Origin: Hymenobacter translucens
Lineage (GTDB): Bacteria; Bacteroidota; Bacteroidia; Cytophagales; Hymenobacteraceae
Assembly: GCF_020685205.1 (NCBI RefSeq)
Contig: NZ_JAJERB010000003.1
Location: 124,001-188,000 of the forward strand
Length of the DNA stretch: 64,000 bases
Reading direction: 5' to 3'
Below the pieces are notes generated by a model, which was not told where the DNA came from, searched no databases, and saw only the letters and a list, made by a program, of their open reading frames with translations. This document shows positions 1 to 8,286 of the stretch, in pieces (within the stretch, counting starts at the first letter, position 1; each line of letters starts with the position of its first letter). Both the position numbers and the translations under genes were made by a program.

Positions 1-1
1 C

Positions 2-259
2 ATCGTGGACACGACGCTGATTAATCCGAACACATCGACATTTATGAAAACCATGTGGTGGCTGGCCCGGCCGTTTATGATTGACGTGGAGCGCGGGGCC
101 CAGACCACCGTGTTTCTGGCGTCGGCCCCGGAAGCCGGCCGCATCAGTGGGCGGTACTTCAAGGGCAGCAGGCCGGCCCGCTGCTCGAGCCGGGCCCAGA
201 GCCGGGCCGATGCCAGCCGGCTCTGGCGGATTTCAGCCGACGAAACCGGAATCGAATAG
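2..259 (+). CDS. Short-chain dehydrogenase/reductase, C-terminal fragment
   Basis: The reading frame is open from the window edge, so only the last 85 or so residues are present and the start lies outside. The visible part (VDTTLINPNTST, then GAQTTVFLASAPE, then SGRYF, then SRLWRISADETG) matches the C-terminal end of the retinol-dehydrogenase-like branch of the SDR family, where this segment follows the catalytic YxxxK and closes the substrate pocket. The Rossmann fold and catalytic residues are not in the window, so substrate cannot be inferred. It ends 39 bp before the next gene on the same strand and could be co-transcribed with it. Confidence 0.75.
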   Translation: MVDTTLINPNTSTFMKTMWWLARPFMIDVERGAQTTVFLASAPEAGRISGRYFKGSRPARCSSRAQSRADASRLWRISADETGIE

Positions 260-298
260 GCCGGCTTTAACCATTCTCTTCCCCATTATCCGAAACCT

Positions 299-922
299 AT
301 GTCAGCACTTCGGGACCTGATTGCGCAGGGCGAGGGCGAGCGGCTGGAGTTCAAAAAGAAAACCACCCACCCTACCCGTATTTCCCGCACCCTGGCTTCC
401 CTGGCCAACACCCACGGTGGCCGGGTGCTGGTGGGCGTCGATGATGACGGGCGGATTGTGGGCGTGCGCGACGCCGAGGAGGAAATGTTCGTGCTCCGGC
501 AGGCGGCCGAGCTGTACGTGGAGCCCCCGCTAACGCTACGGTTTCAGGAAATCGAGGAGGAAGGCCGCATCGTGCTGGTCGTAACGGTACCGGAAAGCAG
601 CCACAAGCCCCACAAGGCCCAGGTCGGCGACGACGACTGGCGGGGCTACGTGCGGGTGCGCGACGAGAGCGTGCAAACCAGCGGCCTCACGGAAAAAGCC
701 CTGGAGCGGGAAACCGCGCCGCAGTTTGAGAAGCTGCCGCTCAATAAGGACGAGCTGGCCGTGCTCGACTACCTCCGCTCCTACCCGCGCATCACCCTGC
801 CCCAGTACATGAAGCTTATCAACGTAGGCAAGCGCCGGGCCTTTCGCACCCTTATCAAGCTTACTCTGCACGGCTACATCCGTCACCACGACAAGGAAAA
901 GGAGCCGTACTATACGTTGTGA
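299..922 (+). CDS. AlbA_2 (Schlafen-type) domain putative DNA-binding regulator
   Basis: A 207-residue soluble protein. Residues about 10-120 form an AlbA_2 domain: the opening GEGERLEFKKK, the LANTHGGRVLVGVDDDG segment and the later RVRDES are the family signature. The remainder (about 150-207, around LDYLRSYPRITLPQYMKL) looks like a winged helix. AlbA_2 proteins are usually annotated as putative transcriptional regulators or ATP-binding DNA-associated proteins; the true role is rarely known. The ATG is the only sensible start, since the domain begins within ten residues. No nuclease or toxin partner lies next to it, so there is no specific reason to call it a defence gene. Confidence 0.8.
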   Translation: MSALRDLIAQGEGERLEFKKKTTHPTRISRTLASLANTHGGRVLVGVDDDGRIVGVRDAEEEMFVLRQAAELYVEPPLTLRFQEIEEEGRIVLVVTVPESSHKPHKAQVGDDDWRGYVRVRDESVQTSGLTEKALERETAPQFEKLPLNKDELAVLDYLRSYPRITLPQYMKLINVGKRRAFRTLIKLTLHGYIRHHDKEKEPYYTL

Positions 923-1070
923 GGAATTTGAAGCTGGGAGCCAGAAGGCAGGAGGTTTTGAGACCTGGACGCTAGTGGCCGGGTGCTTTAAACCAACCAG
1001 GAAGTACCAGCCGATTTGCCGGCGAAATCACACCGTATATATAAGGAGTAGAAAACGGCTGCCCGGGCGG

Positions 1071-1112
1071 CAAAAAGCCCGGCGACGCACGGGGGCATCG
1101 ACGGGCTTTTTG
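1071..1112. terminator. Bidirectional hairpin terminator
   Basis: Perfect 11-bp inverted repeat (CAAAAAGCCCG at 1071-1081 and CGGGCTTTTTG at 1102-1112) with a 20-nt loop. The A/T ends give a U-run in either direction. It could serve both the AlbA_2 gene on its left and the small minus-strand gene on its right. Confidence 0.75.
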
Positions 1113-1134
1113 CTTGATCCGGGAGCAGAGGCAA

Positions 1135-1251
1135 CTAGTCCTGGCGACTGTCGCGGGCCTTTTTCTTTTCTTCTTTGGCAGCCTTCTTTTCCTTGGTGGT
1201 TTTGGCGGGCTCCTTTTTCTTCTCTTTGCGGGCGTCCTGTGCTTTAGCCAT
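1135..1251 (-). CDS. Small highly basic Lys/Glu/Ala-rich protein (38 aa)
   Basis: A complete 38-codon frame from ATG at 1251 to TAG at 1135. The product begins MAKAQDARKEKKKEP and ends KKARDSRQD; almost every residue is Lys, Glu, Ala, Arg, Asp, Pro or Thr, with no hydrophobic stretch. It would be a charged helix or a disordered nucleic-acid-binding peptide. The frame runs directly into the hairpin at 1071-1112, as expected for a transcribed gene. I recall small lysine-rich ORFs of this type in Hymenobacter, but I know of no function. Low complexity alone could also produce such a frame by chance. Confidence 0.5.
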   Translation of the reverse strand: MAKAQDARKEKKKEPAKTTKEKKAAKEEKKKARDSRQD

Positions 1252-1330
1252 GATGCGGGGTGTTTATGAAAGTTAAACGAAATATCACCTCTTTACCCAA
1301 AGGCTACGGGTCAATACGGTCACGCGCCTT

Positions 1331-1852
1331 TTACGCAAGTACGGGTAGGTACCGCTCGCGCAAAATCTGCAGATGATGGCCTTCGTGGCCGGGAATTACG
1401 TGCAGCAGGGCCCGCACGCTCAGCGCCTGCCCGTTGCTGGTGCCCACGCGGTCGAGCTGAGCGGGGGTCAGGTTTTCAAACAACGTGATGGAGGCCTGCC
1501 GGATAGCGTCGTACTCGCGCAGCAGACTGGGAATGGTCCGGCCGTTGGCGCCGGAGTTCGGCACGTACTCGTTTTCCTCGAAGCCCGGTAGCGGCGTGGC
1601 GTCGGCGCGCGAAAAGCGCAGGGCCCGGTAGGCGAAGATCCGCTCGGTGTCGAGCATGTGCAGCACCAGCTCTTTGATCGTCCACTTGCCCGGGGCGTAG
1701 GCCGTCAGGCCCTGCTCGTCGGACAGCCCCCCGAGCAGCTCGCGCAGCTGGGCCGGCTGCTCCCGCATCTGGGTAAGCGGGTCGGCGTGGTCGGGGACGT
1801 GGCGGAAGTAGTTCTCGAAATACGGGGGATAGTGGCCGGAAAGGGGGCGCAT
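1331..1852 (-). CDS. DinB/YfiT-like four-helix metal-binding protein
   Basis: A 173-residue protein of the DinB superfamily. The segments GKWTIKELVLHMLDTERIF and HVIPGHEGHHLQILRERYL carry the conserved histidines (one in the second helix, two near the end) that bind a divalent metal in this fold. Family members include damage-inducible DinB and thiol-S-transferases such as those using bacillithiol; the actual substrate here is unknown. I chose the ATG at 1852 (MRPLSGHYPP) because the longer frame adds a Cys-rich, non-conserved tail overlapping the promoter region. It stands alone, divergent from the DUF1232 gene. Confidence 0.8.
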   Translation of the reverse strand: MRPLSGHYPPYFENYFRHVPDHADPLTQMREQPAQLRELLGGLSDEQGLTAYAPGKWTIKELVLHMLDTERIFAYRALRFSRADATPLPGFEENEYVPNSGANGRTIPSLLREYDAIRQASITLFENLTPAQLDRVGTSNGQALSVRALLHVIPGHEGHHLQILRERYLPVLA

Positions 1853-1976
1853 AGCCGATTTATCTACGGTGGGGCCGAAATATACGCATCTGCGGCAGGG
1901 AAGCGGCATTTTCCAACCTCAACTTTACCGGGAGCGTACAAAGCCCGCACCATCGCCTTCACTTTTCTTTCCCGCT

Positions 1977-2477
1977 ATGTCCTCACTTGCCGAAAAAGGC
2001 CTCAAAATTTCCAAAAACGCCCTGTTCAACATCTTTCTCGGCCGGGCCGGCAAGCTGCTGGGCAAACCCTTCCAGCTGGTGATGATCCTGAAGGAAGTAG
2101 CCGACAAGCTGGCCGACAAGAAAAGCACCAAGGGCTCCATCAGTCAGCTTATCGACCTGATGCAGACCGTGGTCCGCCTTATCAATGCCTTTGTCACGGG
2201 GGCTTACCGGCAGATTGACACCGGCACCGTGCTGTCGGCCGTGGCCGTGGCGCTCTACGTGTTGTCGCCGGTTGATCTGGTACCCGATTTTGTACCCGTC
2301 ATTGGCTTCCTGGACGACCTGAGTTTGATCAGCTGGTTTATCAGCAAGTTCAGCGAAGAAATTACCCGCTTCCGGGAGTGGGAACAGACGTCGGCCACCT
2401 CCGCCGCCGGCGTAGCGCCCGCCCCGGCAGCTTCGGACAAGTCGCTGCCCCCGGTCGCTGAGCTGGGACACTCCTAG
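1977..2477 (+). CDS. DUF1232 (YkvA) family membrane-associated protein
   Basis: A 166-residue protein. The core DUF1232 segment at about residues 80-120 reads as a hydrophobic helix followed by the hallmark LSPVDLVPDFVPVIGFLDD. The N-terminal half is amphipathic helical, and the last 30 residues are an Ala/Pro-rich, probably disordered tail. DUF1232 proteins are inner-membrane-associated proteins of unknown function. The start at MSSLAEKG fits the domain best; an in-frame upstream start would overlap the DinB promoter. A strong hairpin follows. Confidence 0.8.
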   Translation: MSSLAEKGLKISKNALFNIFLGRAGKLLGKPFQLVMILKEVADKLADKKSTKGSISQLIDLMQTVVRLINAFVTGAYRQIDTGTVLSAVAVALYVLSPVDLVPDFVPVIGFLDDLSLISWFISKFSEEITRFREWEQTSATSAAGVAPAPAASDKSLPPVAELGHS

Positions 2478-2510
2478 CCCGCCGTTTTTCCCGCATAAAA
2501 ATCAGAACTG

Positions 2511-2545
2511 AAAGCCCGGGCTGTTTGCAGTCCGGGCTTTTTTCC
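2511..2545 (+). terminator. Rho-independent terminator after the DUF1232 gene
   Basis: Inverted repeat AAAGCCCGG (2511-2519) and CCGGGCTTT (2532-2540) with a 12-nt loop, followed by a run of T to about 2543. Confidence 0.8.
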
Positions 2546-2603
2546 GCTGAACTGCGCCCGCCGTCCCGTATTTTAGCAACTCAAACTCCCACCTGCTTCT
2601 CTC

Positions 2604-4847
2604 ATGCAATTCTCCCAACGGCTGGCTTTGCTGGCTCTGCTCCTGCTTCCTCTGCTGCCCTTCCCGGCCCGGGCCGACGAAGGCATGTGGCTGCCTTTGC
2701 TGCTCAAGCAGCTCAACGAAGCTGACATGCAGAAAAAAGGGCTCAAACTAACGGCCGAAGACATTTACAGCGTCAACAAAGGCAGCCTCAAGGATGCCGT
2801 GGTTCAGTTCGGCGGCGGCTGCACCGGCGAAATCATTTCCAACCAGGGTCTGCTCCTTACCAATCACCACTGCGGCTACGGACAGATTCAGCAGCACTCC
2901 TCGGTTGAAAAAGACTACCTCACCAACGGCTACTGGGCGATGAACCGGGAGCAGGAGCTGCCCAACCCGGGGCTGACGGCCACTTTTATCGTGCGGATGG
3001 AAGACGTGACCAGCCAGGTGCTGACCGGCGTGCCGACCACCGGCATCGTGGAGGCGGAGCGCGAAAAGCTGGTGCAGGCCAACATTCAGCGGGTGGCCCA
3101 GGCCGCCGTGCAGGGCACGCACTACCAGGGCTTTATCCGACCTTTCTTTAACGGCAACGAGTACTACCTGTTCATCACCGAGGTATTTCAGGATATCCGC
3201 CTGGTGGGCGCGCCCCCGTCGGCCATCGGCAAGTTCGGCGGCGACACTGACAACTGGATGTGGCCCCGCCATACCGGTGACTTCTCCCTCTTCCGCATCT
3301 ACGCCGGCCCCGACAACAAGCCCGCCCCCTACTCTCCCGCTAACAAGCCCTTCACGCCCCGTCACCACCTGCCCATCTCGCTGAGCGGCATCAAGCCCGG
3401 CGACTTCACGCTGGTGTTCGGGTTCCCGGGCCGCACCAACGAGTACCTCACGTCCTGGGGCGTCGACGAAACCTACTCGGTCTCGAACCCGGCTAAGATC
3501 AAGGTGCGCGACGCCAAGCTCAAGGCCCTGGATCAGGATATGAAAGCCTCGGACAAAGTGCGCATTCAATATGCCGCCAAATACGCCGGCCTGGCCAACT
3601 ACTGGAAAAAGTGGATCGGTGAAAACCGCGGCCTCAAGAAGCTTGACGCCGTCAGCCGCAAGCGGGAGCAGGAAGCCCGCTTCACGCAGTGGGTGCAGGG
3701 CGGCGACGAAGCCCGCAAGGCCGGCTACGGGCAGCTGCTGCCCCAGCTTGAACAAAATTACCGCGCCGGCCGCGACTACACGCTGGCCCGTGACTACGTC
3801 ACGGAGGCGGTGCTGGGCGTGGAGCTGTTGGCCTACGCCAACAGCCTGCTGCCCCTGGCCGAAATGGTAGCTCAGAAGGTGCCCGCCGCCGACCTGGCCA
3901 AGGCCGTGGAAAAGGCCCGGGGAGGCACGGTCAACTTCTTCAAAAACTACAATGCCCCTACAGACCAGAAAGTAGCCGCCGCCCTGCTGCCGATCTACGC
4001 GCAGGGCACGCCCCCGGCCTTGCTGCCGGACTACGTCAAGACCATTGCCCGCACCCAGCCTGCGACAGGCAACTGGACCGCCTTTGCCAGCCAGCTCTAC
4101 GGAAAGTCGCAGCTGGCTACCCAGGCTGGCGCCATGCGCGTGCTGGATGAGGTGCTGAAAGGCAATACCAAACCCCTGACCGAAGACCCGGCCGCCCAGC
4201 TCATCAACGCGGTAATCACCCACTACCGGGCTACTATTCTGCCCACCTACACCAAACACGCCGACAACATTGCCCTGCTGCAGCGCACCTACGTGGCCGG
4301 CCTGCGGCAGATGCAGACCGACCGGAAGTTCTACCCCGATGCCAACTCCACTTTGCGCGTAGCGTACGGACAGGTAGCCGGCTACGAGCCCGCCGACGGC
4401 GCCAAGTACGCTTATTACACGACGCTGGACGGCATTATGGAGAAGGCCGACCCGACCAATCCCGATTTCGAGGTACCTGCCCGCCTCGTGGAATTGTACC
4501 AGAACAAGGACTACGGCCCCTACGCCGTCGACGGCACCGTGCCGGTGGCATTTATTGCCACCAACCACACGACCGGCGGCAACTCCGGCTCCCCGGTTAT
4601 TAACGGCCGCGGGGAGTTGATTGGCACCAACTTCGACCGGAACTGGGAAGGCACTATGAGCGACATCATGTTTGATCCGGACCGGGTCCGCAACATTACC
4701 CTTGACGTGCGCTATATGCTGTTCGTAGTCGACAAGTACGCCGGCGCCGGCCACCTCGTCAAGGAAATGACGCTGGTCGGCGGCTCCCAGACTGCGCCGG
4801 GCAAGGAGGTGCAGAAAATCAAAGTGAAGCGCAAGCAGAAAGCGTAG
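2604..4847 (+). CDS. S46 family dipeptidyl-peptidase, DPP11-type (Asp/Glu-specific)
   Basis: A 747-residue secreted serine peptidase that removes dipeptides from peptide N-termini, a nutrient-acquisition enzyme of asaccharolytic or proteolytic Bacteroidota. A signal peptide occupies about residues 1-24 (cleavage near FPARA/DEG). The chymotrypsin-like triad elements are visible: TNHHCGYG around residues 86-93, GGDTDNW with Asp214/Asp216, and GGNSGSP with the nucleophile Ser661. Eighteen residues after that serine, in NFDRNWEGT, is Arg679. In the characterised Porphyromonas enzymes this position is Arg in DPP11 (prefers P1 Asp/Glu) and Gly in DPP7 (prefers hydrophobic P1). So I infer acidic specificity. 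Length matches the family. It is flanked by terminators and appears monocistronic. Confidence 0.92.
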   Translation: MQFSQRLALLALLLLPLLPFPARADEGMWLPLLLKQLNEADMQKKGLKLTAEDIYSVNKGSLKDAVVQFGGGCTGEIISNQGLLLTNHHCGYGQIQQHSSVEKDYLTNGYWAMNREQELPNPGLTATFIVRMEDVTSQVLTGVPTTGIVEAEREKLVQANIQRVAQAAVQGTHYQGFIRPFFNGNEYYLFITEVFQDIRLVGAPPSAIGKFGGDTDNWMWPRHTGDFSLFRIYAGPDNKPAPYSPANKPFTPRHHLPISLSGIKPGDFTLVFGFPGRTNEYLTSWGVDETYSVSNPAKIKVRDAKLKALDQDMKASDKVRIQYAAKYAGLANYWKKWIGENRGLKKLDAVSRKREQEARFTQWVQGGDEARKAGYGQLLPQLEQNYRAGRDYTLARDYVTEAVLGVELLAYANSLLPLAEMVAQKVPAADLAKAVEKARGGTVNFFKNYNAPTDQKVAAALLPIYAQGTPPALLPDYVKTIARTQPATGNWTAFASQLYGKSQLATQAGAMRVLDEVLKGNTKPLTEDPAAQLINAVITHYRATILPTYTKHADNIALLQRTYVAGLRQMQTDRKFYPDANSTLRVAYGQVAGYEPADGAKYAYYTTLDGIMEKADPTNPDFEVPARLVELYQNKDYGPYAVDGTVPVAFIATNHTTGGNSGSPVINGRGELIGTNFDRNWEGTMSDIMFDPDRVRNITLDVRYMLFVVDKYAGAGHLVKEMTLVGGSQTAPGKEVQKIKVKRKQKA

Positions 4848-4867
4848 CACCGTGACCCACACATTTT

Positions 4868-4903
4868 AGCAAAAAGCCGGAGCGCATGCTTCGGCTTTTT
4901 GCT
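4868..4903 (+). terminator. Terminator after the S46 peptidase gene
   Basis: A 16-bp stem with one mismatch (4868-4883 against 4888-4903), a 4-nt loop and flanking A and T runs. It sits 20 bp after the stop codon. Confidence 0.85.
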
Positions 4904-5304
4904 TTCGCCCTGGATTCATTCCAGTTCGGTTCGTACCATTCGGCGGAAGCCCGTAGGTTTGTGCGCCCATTGCTCAGCCTATTGCCTGCCCGGGCTTATC
5001 CTTACATGATTCGCATCCTTTCTTTCTGATGTGCCTGCTGCCCGATTAGCAGCTCAATCCGACTCGGTCCAACTAAAGTCCTGTGCTCCGGTAAAGCCCA
5101 TTCTCCTGGGGCATACCCGCACATTTGTCCTGAAGAACTCCCTCATCGACCTCATTATTCCGCACAACGCCACGCTCTGGCTGAGCGGCGAGACCAGAGT
5201 TGCAGCTATGCATTCTAAGCGCGCCACCGAACGACCAGCGCGCTACTGACGAGCCTAATGCGTCGGCTGCAACGCGGCCGCTGCCTTCCCGCTGCTTTTC
5301 CGGC

Positions 5305-5313
5305 TATCTTTTG
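5305..5313 (+). promoter_or_regulatory. Candidate -7 box, very close to the start codon
   Basis: TATCTTTTG is a Bacteroidota -7 element (TAnnTTTG) with one extra T. Its last base is only 3 nt before the ATG of the amidohydrolase gene, which would give a nearly leaderless transcript. No clear -33 TTG was found. Confidence 0.4.
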
Positions 5314-5316
5314 GCG

Positions 5317-6606
5317 ATGCTTAGCTCTCCTCTGCTTACCAAAATTTTCAGCCTGAGCCTGTTAGGTGTAGGCTGCCTCGCCCTTACTCCTCCCGCTCCG
5401 CCGGTTTCCTCCTACCTGCTGCGTCCGGCCGCTGTCTTTGATGGTCAGGACGTGCACCCGGGCTGGGTAGTGCTGGTAGAAGGCGACAAAATAAAAGCTG
5501 CCGGTCCGGCAACGCAGGTTACTGCCCCGGCCGATGCCCGCACCCTGGACCTGCCGGGCCAGACCCTGCTTCCTGGTCTGATCGAGGGGCACTCCCATCT
5601 GCTGCTCCATCCCTACAACGAAACGTCCTGGAACGACCAGGTGCTGACCGAGTCGGTGGCGCTGCGGGTGGCCCGGGGCACGGCTCACGCCCAGCGCACC
5701 CTGCTGGCGGGTTTTACCACGGCACGGGACCTGGGCTCTGAAGGAGCCGGCTACGCCGACGTGGGCCTCAAGCAGGCCATCGAACAAGGACATATTCCCG
5801 GTCCCCGCCTGCTGGTAGCTACCCGCGCGCTGGTTGCCACCGGCAGCTACGGGCCCAAACTGTCGGTTGATGTGGCAGTGCCCCAGGGCGCCCAGGAAGC
5901 CGATGGCACCGACGGCCTTATCCGGGCCGTGCGGGAGCAGATCGGCCAGGGCGCCGACATTATCAAGGTGTACGCCGACTACCGCTGGGGCAAGGGCGAG
6001 CCGTCGCGCCCCACCTTTTCACAGGAAGAGCTGACCCTGATTGTGCAGACCGCCAAAGCCGCCGGCCGACCGGTAGTGGCGCATGCCTCCACGCCCGAGG
6101 GCATGCGGCGGGCTACCCTGGCCGGCGTCGAAACCATTGAACACGGCGACGGCGGCACGGCCGAGGTATTTCGGTTGATGAAGCAGCGCGGCGTAGCCCT
6201 CTGTCCCACCGTCGCCGCCGGCGACGCCATCTCGCAGTACCAGGGCTGGCGCAAGGGAACCGACCCCGAGCCCGATCGTCTGCGACAAAAGCGCGAAAGC
6301 ATGGCCGCAGCGCGGAAAGCCGGGGTACTGCTGGTCATTGGAGGCGACGTGGGCGTGTTCCCCCACGGCGACAATGTCCGGGAGCTCGAACTGCTGGTGC
6401 AGGACTATGGGCTGTCGGCTCTGGACGTGTTGCGCGGCGCTACCAGCGGCAATGCCCACCTTCTCCACCTGCCCGACCGGGGCCACATCCGGCCAGGTTT
6501 GCTGGCTGACCTGATTTCCGTGTCTGGTGACCCAACCTTGGACGCCAAGGTGCTGCGCGAGATTCAGCTCGTTATGAAAGGTGGCATTCTGTATAAAAAG
6601 CCCTAG
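5317..6606 (+). CDS. Secreted metal-dependent amidohydrolase (imidazolonepropionase/Xaa-Pro dipeptidase-like)
   Basis: A 429-residue protein with a hydrophobic signal sequence at about residues 8-24, so it acts in the periplasm or outside the cell. The rest is an amidohydrolase TIM barrel with its small beta-sandwich (LPGQTLLPGLIEGHSH and later IRPGLLADLISVSGDP). Metal ligands are visible: His92 and His94, the bridging Lys217 (IIKVYADY), His256 (VVAHAS), His276 (IEHGD) and Asp344 (GGDVG). This set is typical of the subgroup that includes imidazolonepropionases, Xaa-Pro dipeptidases and prolidase-like enzymes. Substrate cannot be told from sequence; cyclic amides or dipeptides are likely. I chose the ATG at 5317 because it opens directly onto the signal peptide. 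Confidence 0.88.
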   Translation: MLSSPLLTKIFSLSLLGVGCLALTPPAPPVSSYLLRPAAVFDGQDVHPGWVVLVEGDKIKAAGPATQVTAPADARTLDLPGQTLLPGLIEGHSHLLLHPYNETSWNDQVLTESVALRVARGTAHAQRTLLAGFTTARDLGSEGAGYADVGLKQAIEQGHIPGPRLLVATRALVATGSYGPKLSVDVAVPQGAQEADGTDGLIRAVREQIGQGADIIKVYADYRWGKGEPSRPTFSQEELTLIVQTAKAAGRPVVAHASTPEGMRRATLAGVETIEHGDGGTAEVFRLMKQRGVALCPTVAAGDAISQYQGWRKGTDPEPDRLRQKRESMAAARKAGVLLVIGGDVGVFPHGDNVRELELLVQDYGLSALDVLRGATSGNAHLLHLPDRGHIRPGLLADLISVSGDPTLDAKVLREIQLVMKGGILYKKP

Positions 6607-6670
6607 CCCCAGCCGGCAACAGATTAAAAATGCTATACTTAGCCCGATTAGCGCACTATAGTTATCGGGT

Positions 6671-7231
6671 ATGTTTCGCGGATATCTACTGACCGCCCTG
6701 GGGGTGGTGCTTTCCTCTTCGGCTACGGCCCAGGGCAACCTTGAGTCAATCCGCCGGGAGCTGCTGCGCGAAGGCGTGGCTTTGTACGAGGCAGAGCGGG
6801 CTTCCTGGGTGGCTACCGACCTGCTGCCTACCACCGGCGTTGCCTCCCATTTCGTAACCGCGACCCTTAGCTACACCGTTGCCGATTCGGTGCGGACCCT
6901 GCTGGTAGGCGGCCCGACTGCTGCTTCCCGCGTGCTGGCGGAGTTCCGGTTTGGCCGCCACCATATATCTCCTAAAGGTGCCCGTCGCCGAGGCGGCCGG
7001 GCTTTGTCGGAGCATGAGCTCCGGCTGTTGAGTTTCCGCCGGCAGGCCGAGCACGATGCCCAGCCTTTGCTGGCCGGCACGGTTCCGGCCCCGGGCACTT
7101 CACTTAATGCCGTAGTGCTGGAATGGGCCGGGGAGGTGCGGGTGTATGTGCTGACCGGCACCACCCTGTCCGGCCTGACGCCCCTGGGCGGAGACCTGCT
7201 GCTCCGCTACTCCCCCAAGGCCGGCTGCTAA
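6671..7231 (+). CDS. Hypothetical secreted protein
   Basis: A 186-residue protein with a clear signal peptide (residues 1-20, cleavage near SATA/QGN). The mature part opens with a charged helix (LESIRRELLREGVALYEAE) and then alternating beta-type strands, with a basic patch (GARRRGGR). It resembles lineage-restricted secreted proteins of Hymenobacter that I recognise only by style, and no function is known. The gene starts 65 bp after the amidohydrolase and may be read from the same transcript. Confidence 0.65.
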   Translation: MFRGYLLTALGVVLSSSATAQGNLESIRRELLREGVALYEAERASWVATDLLPTTGVASHFVTATLSYTVADSVRTLLVGGPTAASRVLAEFRFGRHHISPKGARRRGGRALSEHELRLLSFRRQAEHDAQPLLAGTVPAPGTSLNAVVLEWAGEVRVYVLTGTTLSGLTPLGGDLLLRYSPKAGC

Positions 7232-7257
7232 AGCGAAAAAAGCTGCACGCTGCCTTC

Positions 7258-7500
7258 ATGGCCATTGGCAGTCCGGCGGGCCCACCGGCACGGGCCACGC
7301 TACATGCTCACGGTCCGGGCGAGCTGCCGTTCATCACGCCCTCCGATATTTGCACTTTGCTTTTATACCAGCACCAGGGACTTGCCCGGGAGCACATCGT
7401 TTTAGGCGAGCAGTACATCTCGTGCTTCGTTCCCCACACCCGCCGCCTCAGCCTATTGACCCGGGCTGAGTTCGAAGCCCGACAGCCAAAGCAGCGCTGA
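7258..7500 (+). CDS. Hypothetical protein, 80 aa
   Basis: An 80-residue frame starting at ATG 27 bp after the previous gene. The C-terminal half (SDICTLLLYQHQGLAREHIV, then ISCFVPHTRRLS) has a plausible amphipathic pattern, but I recognise no domain. The same frame is open further upstream, inside the previous gene, so part of its length is due to high GC. It could be a small cytosolic protein or a chance frame. Confidence 0.35.
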   Translation: MAIGSPAGPPARATLHAHGPGELPFITPSDICTLLLYQHQGLAREHIVLGEQYISCFVPHTRRLSLLTRAEFEARQPKQR

Positions 7501-7710
7501 TACCAGAACCCGAACCGTTTACTGGCTTCCCAGCAGACTTCGCGGCGGTAATCCGTTTAACCTGAGAATAGTTATAATAAAAGCATACTACTTGTCTCTG
7601 CAAGCTGTTTTCCGTTTATCGTGTTAGCAAGTCTGCAATCGGACCCAATGGTGGTACGTTATTTGGTGGATCAGCCAGAATTCAACTCCCACAACTAAAC
7701 AGCTCTTCAG

Positions 7711-8142
7711 ATGAAAAATCTTCTTCAGTCCCTTGCCGCCGGTGCTTTGCTCTCCTTCGCCATTGGCAGCACTTCAGCCCAGGCCCAGAGTACAATCAGC
7801 GGAGCCACGCAGCAAGGCAATGGCGCCTACATGCTTAAAACCGAGAGCCGGATTTGCATTACCAACACCCTGCTGGGCGTAACCGGGCTTGGCAGCTGTC
7901 TGGACATGAATCAGGAGAAATTTCTGATTACTCCCTCGGGACATGCGATGTCGGTCTGGAAAGGGGTAGTACCGGCTTCCGCCCGCCCTGCGCAGCGTCT
8001 GGTGTATAACTCTACCTGGACCGAAACCACCTCCGACGGTGTCGTTCGCAACTACAATACCGTTGCCGTCACCGACCCGAACGGTACGATTACGCTTACG
8101 CTCACCGACAAAAACAACGGCAAGAGCAAGGGCGGTAAGTAA
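7711..8142 (+). CDS. Hypothetical secreted protein
   Basis: A 143-residue protein with a signal peptide ending near residue 25 (STSAQAQS). The mature part has two cysteines close together (SRICITN and GSCLDM) that could form a disulfide, then beta-strand-rich sequence (TWTETTSDGVVRNYNTVAV) and a Lys/Gly-rich tail. No family is recognised. The 210 bp upstream hold no other gene and are AT-richer, consistent with its own promoter. A perfect terminator follows. Confidence 0.7.
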   Translation: MKNLLQSLAAGALLSFAIGSTSAQAQSTISGATQQGNGAYMLKTESRICITNTLLGVTGLGSCLDMNQEKFLITPSGHAMSVWKGVVPASARPAQRLVYNSTWTETTSDGVVRNYNTVAVTDPNGTITLTLTDKNNGKSKGGK

Positions 8143-8180
8143 GCCACGATAGGCTACAGCTCCACTCAGCTCAGTTCTTC

Positions 8181-8210
8181 AAAAGTCCCGGTTCTAAACC
8201 GGGACTTTTT
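8181..8210 (+). terminator. Strong terminator
   Basis: Perfect 13-bp stem (AAAAGTCCCGGTT and AACCGGGACTTTT) with a 4-nt loop, followed by further T residues. It terminates the secreted-protein gene on its left. Confidence 0.9.
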
Positions 8211-8286
8211 TTGTGCAATATCCGGGGTTGTCGCAGTAGCCGGATATCAACTTTCCGGGCAGTCAAGCGTTATAATCAGCGGACCT

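Larger units (their letters stand above)
4848..5316. other. Intergenic region without a convincing gene
   Basis: Holds the terminator of the S46 gene and, at its right end, the likely promoter of the amidohydrolase. The only open frame of note, 5031-5249 on the plus strand, has no family signature, signal peptide or hydrophobic pattern, and I regard it as non-coding. Confidence 0.55.

Noticed and set aside
299..922. AlbA_2 protein as part of a defence island
   Set aside because: Schlafen-type domains occur in some defence systems, but the neighbours are a dehydrogenase and a DinB-like protein, with no nuclease, toxin or phage-related gene.
2748..4862. 704-codon minus-strand open frame opposite the S46 peptidase gene
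   Set aside because: A mirror of the coding strand caused by high GC at third positions; rich in Val, Gly and His, without start signals or motifs. The same holds for other long antisense frames.
5031..5249. 72-codon plus-strand frame before the amidohydrolase
   Set aside because: No domain, signal or membrane pattern, and it runs into the promoter region of the next gene.
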